NCBI RefSeq assembly: GCF_000768315.1
Contig: NZ_AQQX01000007.1
Span: forward strand, 62,001-126,000
Source: Pseudooceanicola atlanticus
Lineage (GTDB): Bacteria; Pseudomonadota; Alphaproteobacteria; Rhodobacterales; Rhodobacteraceae
Direction: 5' to 3'
Length of the DNA: 64,000 bases
The notes beneath the pieces are model-generated. The model ran no database searches, had not been told where the DNA came from, and saw nothing but the letters and a program-made list of their open reading frames with translations. This document shows, one piece after another, positions 61,343 to 64,000 of this stretch. The position numbers and the translations under genes are program-made. How positions within the stretch are numbered: the first letter of the stretch is position 1; the number at the start of each line of letters is the position of its first letter.

Positions 61343-62208
61343 GATCCTTCCTCGTATCGGCGCCCCCGTTCGAGGATCGCGTCGGTGCCCAGCTTTTCGT
61401 TCAGCGTGCCGAAATCGTACATCCGGTCGGAAAACGCCTTGTTCGATCCGGTGGCGTAGAGGCTGGCGTAGTAATCCTCCATGGATTTCAGCAGGGCACG
61501 CACGATGCCACCCGGGAAGATCACGAAGGAATAGCCGATGTTCTGCAAGTCGTCCTTGCCCTGGATCGGGGTCGTGCCGCCTTCGACCATGTTGGCCATC
61601 AGGGGCACGCGACCCTTGAAGTGGTCTGCGATGGTTTCCAATTCCTCGCGGGAGCGCGGAGCCTCGATGAACAGCATGTCGGCGCCGGCTTCGACATAGC
61701 GCTCCGCACGTTCGATGGCGGCGTCGTAGCCTTCGACCGCCAGTGCGTCGGTGCGGGCGATAATGAGGGTTTCGTCGCTCTTGCGGGTATCGGCCATGAT
61801 CGCGATCTTCGATGCCATTTCCTGCGCCGAGATCAGGCTCTTGTCCTTCAGGTGACCGCAGCGTTTGGGGAATGTCTGATCTTCGACCTGCAGGGCAGAG
61901 GCCCCGGCCTTTTCATAGACCTGCATCGTTCGGCCCGCGTTCAGGGCATTGCCGAACCCGGTATCGGCGTCGATGACGATGGGCAGATTGATCCGGTCAC
62001 TGATCAGCGACAGGGTTTCCGCCATCTCGGTCATCGTCGATAGGCCAATATCCGGCTGTCCAAGCCGCGTGTAGGCGACAGCTGCCCCGGAGAGGTAGAC
62101 GGCCTCGAACCCGGCGGCTTCGGCCGATGCGGCGGTCAGGGCGTCGTAGACACCGGGGGCGACCAGGATCTCGGGCCGGGCGAGGAGGGATTTCAGGCTG
62201 CGGGTCAT
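61339..62208 (-). CDS. Isocitrate lyase/PEP mutase superfamily lyase (second copy)
   Basis: This 289-residue lyase has VIDADTGFGNALNAG and the catalytic loop KRCGHL with the lyase Cys. It is related to the protein at 45806 (KKCGHF), with similar length and block order (YLSGA, TMTEMAE, EDQTFPKRCGH, ARTDALAVEGYDAAIERAERYVEAGAD). Probable C-C bond cleavage of a substituted malate-type acid. Overlaps both neighbours by 4 bases. Confidence 0.9.
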   Translation of the reverse strand: MTRSLKSLLARPEILVAPGVYDALTAASAEAAGFEAVYLSGAAVAYTRLGQPDIGLSTMTEMAETLSLISDRINLPIVIDADTGFGNALNAGRTMQVYEKAGASALQVEDQTFPKRCGHLKDKSLISAQEMASKIAIMADTRKSDETLIIARTDALAVEGYDAAIERAERYVEAGADMLFIEAPRSREELETIADHFKGRVPLMANMVEGGTTPIQGKDDLQNIGYSFVIFPGGIVRALLKSMEDYYASLYATGSNKAFSDRMYDFGTLNEKLGTDAILERGRRYEEGS

Positions 62209-62822
62209 GTTGCGCTCCGGATCATGGTTTCCGCTTCTTCACAGGTCATCTGATCGCAGACGGACCCCAGCGAGGTGAGCGTGGCCTGCTGGACCTCGGG
62301 TTTGAATGCGCCGCACCCGTCGGTCAGCAGTATCGTGTGGATGTCGCGCAGGTGGGCGTCGCGCACGGTGCTGGCCACGCCGCCATTGGTGACGATGCCG
62401 CCGATGATCAGCGTGTCCACCTTCAGCGCACGCAGGATGTATTCCAGGCGCGTCTGGAAGAAGGCGGAATAGTTCACCTTTTCAACGACATAATCGGGTT
62501 CCTGAAGCAGGTCGACGACGGTGTGGCCCCATGCGCCGGGCTTGAAGTCACCCTTGCCGAGGAATGGTCGCAGCTCTTTCAAGTGCGGGGCGATCAGTGG
62601 CTCTCCGCCCGGCCCCGGAACCAGCGTGAACTGGGCCGAGACATAGCTGCCGCCCTTGTCGCGCAGGGCATCGATGACAGGCTTCACGCGTCCCGGCAGG
62701 GCCGCGATTTCGTCGGTGCCCAATCCGGCCCGGCCATAGGCGCCATCTGGATGCAGAAAGTCGTTCTGCAAGTCGATGGTCACGAGTGCCGTTCGTGAAG
62801 GGTCGAAACTGTGAGTGGCCAT
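62205..62822 (-). CDS. Isochorismatase-like protein lacking the catalytic cysteine
   Basis: This 205-residue Rossmann-type hydrolase has Asp17 (VTIDLQNDF) and Lys115 (VEKVNYSAFF) but the expected Cys in the VTNxCVxxT motif is Gly148 (GIVTNGGVASTVRDA). True isochorismatases also have Gly there and hydrolyse a vinyl ether without a cysteine; amidases need it. So this is either an isochorismatase-type hydrolase or a non-amidase. It lies between the lyase and a HyuA-like gene. Confidence 0.85.
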   Translation of the reverse strand: MATHSFDPSRTALVTIDLQNDFLHPDGAYGRAGLGTDEIAALPGRVKPVIDALRDKGGSYVSAQFTLVPGPGGEPLIAPHLKELRPFLGKGDFKPGAWGHTVVDLLQEPDYVVEKVNYSAFFQTRLEYILRALKVDTLIIGGIVTNGGVASTVRDAHLRDIHTILLTDGCGAFKPEVQQATLTSLGSVCDQMTCEEAETMIRSAT

Positions 62823-62823
62823 G

Positions 62824-64000
62824 TCAGGCCTCCTTCCGTTCGATGACGACGTTGCCGAACTGGTCGACGGTGCCCTTGAGGTCCGGTTCGATCAGGATCG
62901 TCGTGTCCGGCTGTTCGAGGATGGCCGGACCGTCGATCACCGTCCCGACCGGCAGGGTCAGGCGGGTGTAGATCGGCGTGTCGTGCCAGTCACCGCCGAC
63001 ATGGACCTTGCGCGTGGTGCGCAGGCTGTCTTCGGCTTTGCCATCGTTCGTCGGGGCCAGCGTGCTGAGGTCGAACTTGGGCCGGCGGCCGATCACGGCC
63101 GTGCGCAGGTTCAGGATACGGCGCACGCCGCCCTCCAGCAGACGCCCGAAGCTTGCCATATAGGCGGCGTCGAAGGCCTCTCCAATCTCGTCGTGGGTGG
63201 GGGCGGTCACGCCATCCTCGCCGACATTTATAGTCAGCGGGACCGACACGGTATGCGTCTGGCCGACATAGGCCATGTCCAGTTCGACCACGATGTCGCG
63301 CCCTTCGAAGGTCACGCCCGCATCGTCGAGAAGCTTCAGGCCGCGAACGCGGTGTTCCTCGATGATCTCGGCGATGCGCGTGGTGTCGGCTTCGTGCGCC
63401 AGGGCGTTGACTGTCTGAACGAAGTCCTGGCGCATATCGGCGATCACGCAGCCCATGGCCGAGGTCACGCCGGGATAGCGCGGGATGATCGCCGATGCGA
63501 TGCCCACTTCGGACAGCATGGCGCCCGTGTGCAGGGCCCCGCCGCCGCCAAACGGCATGAACGCAAAGTGGCGGGGGTTGTGGCCGCGCTCGATCGACAC
63601 GAGGCGGATCGCCCCGGCCATGCGCGAATTAGCGACCTTCAGGATCGCTTCGGCCGCCGACAGCGTATCGAGCCCCAGGGGCTGGCCCACATGTTCGTCG
63701 ATAGCCTTCGACGCGGCTTCGACGTCCAGGCGGTCCAACTTGCCGCCGATGGGGCGGTCCGGGTCGATCCGGCCCAGAACCACGTTGGCGTCGGTCACGG
63801 TCGGGCGGGTATTGCCCTGCCCATAGGCTACCGGCCCGGGGTTCGAGCCCGCGCTTTCCGGCCCGATGTTCAGCAGCCCGCCCTTGTCGACCCAGGCGAT
63901 GGAGCCGCCACCGGCACCGATCGTCGTGATCTCGATCATCGGGGTGCGGACGACCATGCCGAAGTCGATTGATGTTTGGGGCGCGAGGCTGGGTTCGCCA
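62824..64000 (-). CDS. hyuA: Hydantoinase/oxoprolinase subunit A-like protein, N-terminus outside window
   Basis: The frame is open through base 64000; the last 391 residues or so are present. The HyuA core is clear: SIDFG, TPMIEITTIGAGGGSIAWVDKGGLLNIGPESAGSNPGPVAYG, then TRPTVTDANVVLGRIDP and FMPFGGGGALHTGAM. With a HyuB partner it hydrolyses cyclic amides such as hydantoins, oxoproline or N-heterocyclic lactams with ATP. The usual length is about 690, so about 300 residues lie outside. No HyuB is visible in the window; the next gene on the operon side is outside. Confidence 0.9.
   Translation of the reverse strand, partial: GEPSLAPQTSIDFGMVVRTPMIEITTIGAGGGSIAWVDKGGLLNIGPESAGSNPGPVAYGQGNTRPTVTDANVVLGRIDPDRPIGGKLDRLDVEAASKAIDEHVGQPLGLDTLSAAEAILKVANSRMAGAIRLVSIERGHNPRHFAFMPFGGGGALHTGAMLSEVGIASAIIPRYPGVTSAMGCVIADMRQDFVQTVNALAHEADTTRIAEIIEEHRVRGLKLLDDAGVTFEGRDIVVELDMAYVGQTHTVSVPLTINVGEDGVTAPTHDEIGEAFDAAYMASFGRLLEGGVRRILNLRTAVIGRRPKFDLSTLAPTNDGKAEDSLRTTRKVHVGGDWHDTPIYTRLTLPVGTVIDGPAILEQPDTTILIEPDLKGTVDQFGNVVIERKEA

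Noticed and set aside
1-64000. Mobile elements, CRISPR, tRNA or phage genes
   Set aside because: No transposase motif, no repeat-spacer array, no cloverleaf-like sequence and no phage protein was seen on either strand.

Overview
The window is dense, high-GC, single-copy bacterial DNA from an alphaproteobacterium, most likely a Rhodobacterales (Roseobacter-type) organism. This is inferred from GC-biased codon use, tight operons with ATGA/TGATG overlaps, several TRAP and tripartite tricarboxylate transporters, and the catabolic gene content. I saw no rRNA, tRNA, CRISPR array, insertion sequence or phage gene. Almost the whole window is catabolic and uptake genes with their own regulators.

Region A (1-9.5 kb): a DUF1254/DUF1214 protein cut by the window edge and a fused TRAP permease on the minus strand, a TetR regulator, and a divergent acyl-CoA operon (nitronate-monooxygenase-family flavoprotein, three acyl-CoA dehydrogenases, one enoyl-CoA hydratase). 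Two related 16-bp sites flank tetR. Region B (9.6-17 kb): htpX; then a minus-strand operon of response regulator, histidine kinase and periplasmic binding protein (TctD/TctE-like plus an extra sensor), divergent from a tctCBA transporter.

Region C (17-39.6 kb): a branched-chain/cyclic acyl-CoA degradation island. It has a two-domain MaoC hydratase, DUF35 protein, SCP-x-like thiolase, 2,4-dienoyl-CoA-reductase-like SDR, a fused double CoA-transferase, enoyl-CoA hydratase, acyl-CoA ligases, acyl-CoA dehydrogenase, MFE2-like SDR, an alpha-methylacyl-CoA racemase with all three catalytic residues, a second NMO-family protein and a TRAP transporter. A MarR regulator sits inside, and an unusual inverted repeat (TAATTAGCTTG-N11-CAAGCTAATTA and variants) lies at three promoters. 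It ends with an FMO / BASS transporter / epimerase / SDR operon divergent from a TetR gene, with a perfect 16-bp palindrome between them.

Region D (39.6-64 kb): a second catabolic island tied together by a palindrome AAACTGT-TG-ACAGTTT found in five intergenic regions, usually covering a TTGACA -35 box, with a GntR/FCD regulator inside. Its peptide-type ABC transporter is split: the binding protein is at the left end, permeases and fused ATPase at the right end. Between them lie a flavin hydroxylase, FAD-linked oxidase, D-hydantoinase-like enzyme, isocitrate-lyase-superfamily lyase, a tandem alpha/beta hydrolase with non-serine nucleophile elbows, a PaaK-like CoA ligase, enoyl-CoA hydratase, amidohydrolase, cysteine amidohydrolase and alcohol/aldehyde dehydrogenases. 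A minus-strand operon at the right edge (HyuA-like, isochorismatase-like, second lyase, FAD-dependent reductase) repeats the same enzyme types. Together these suggest a pathway for an unidentified, probably N-containing cyclic amide/imide or similar compound; the substrate cannot be read from sequence alone.
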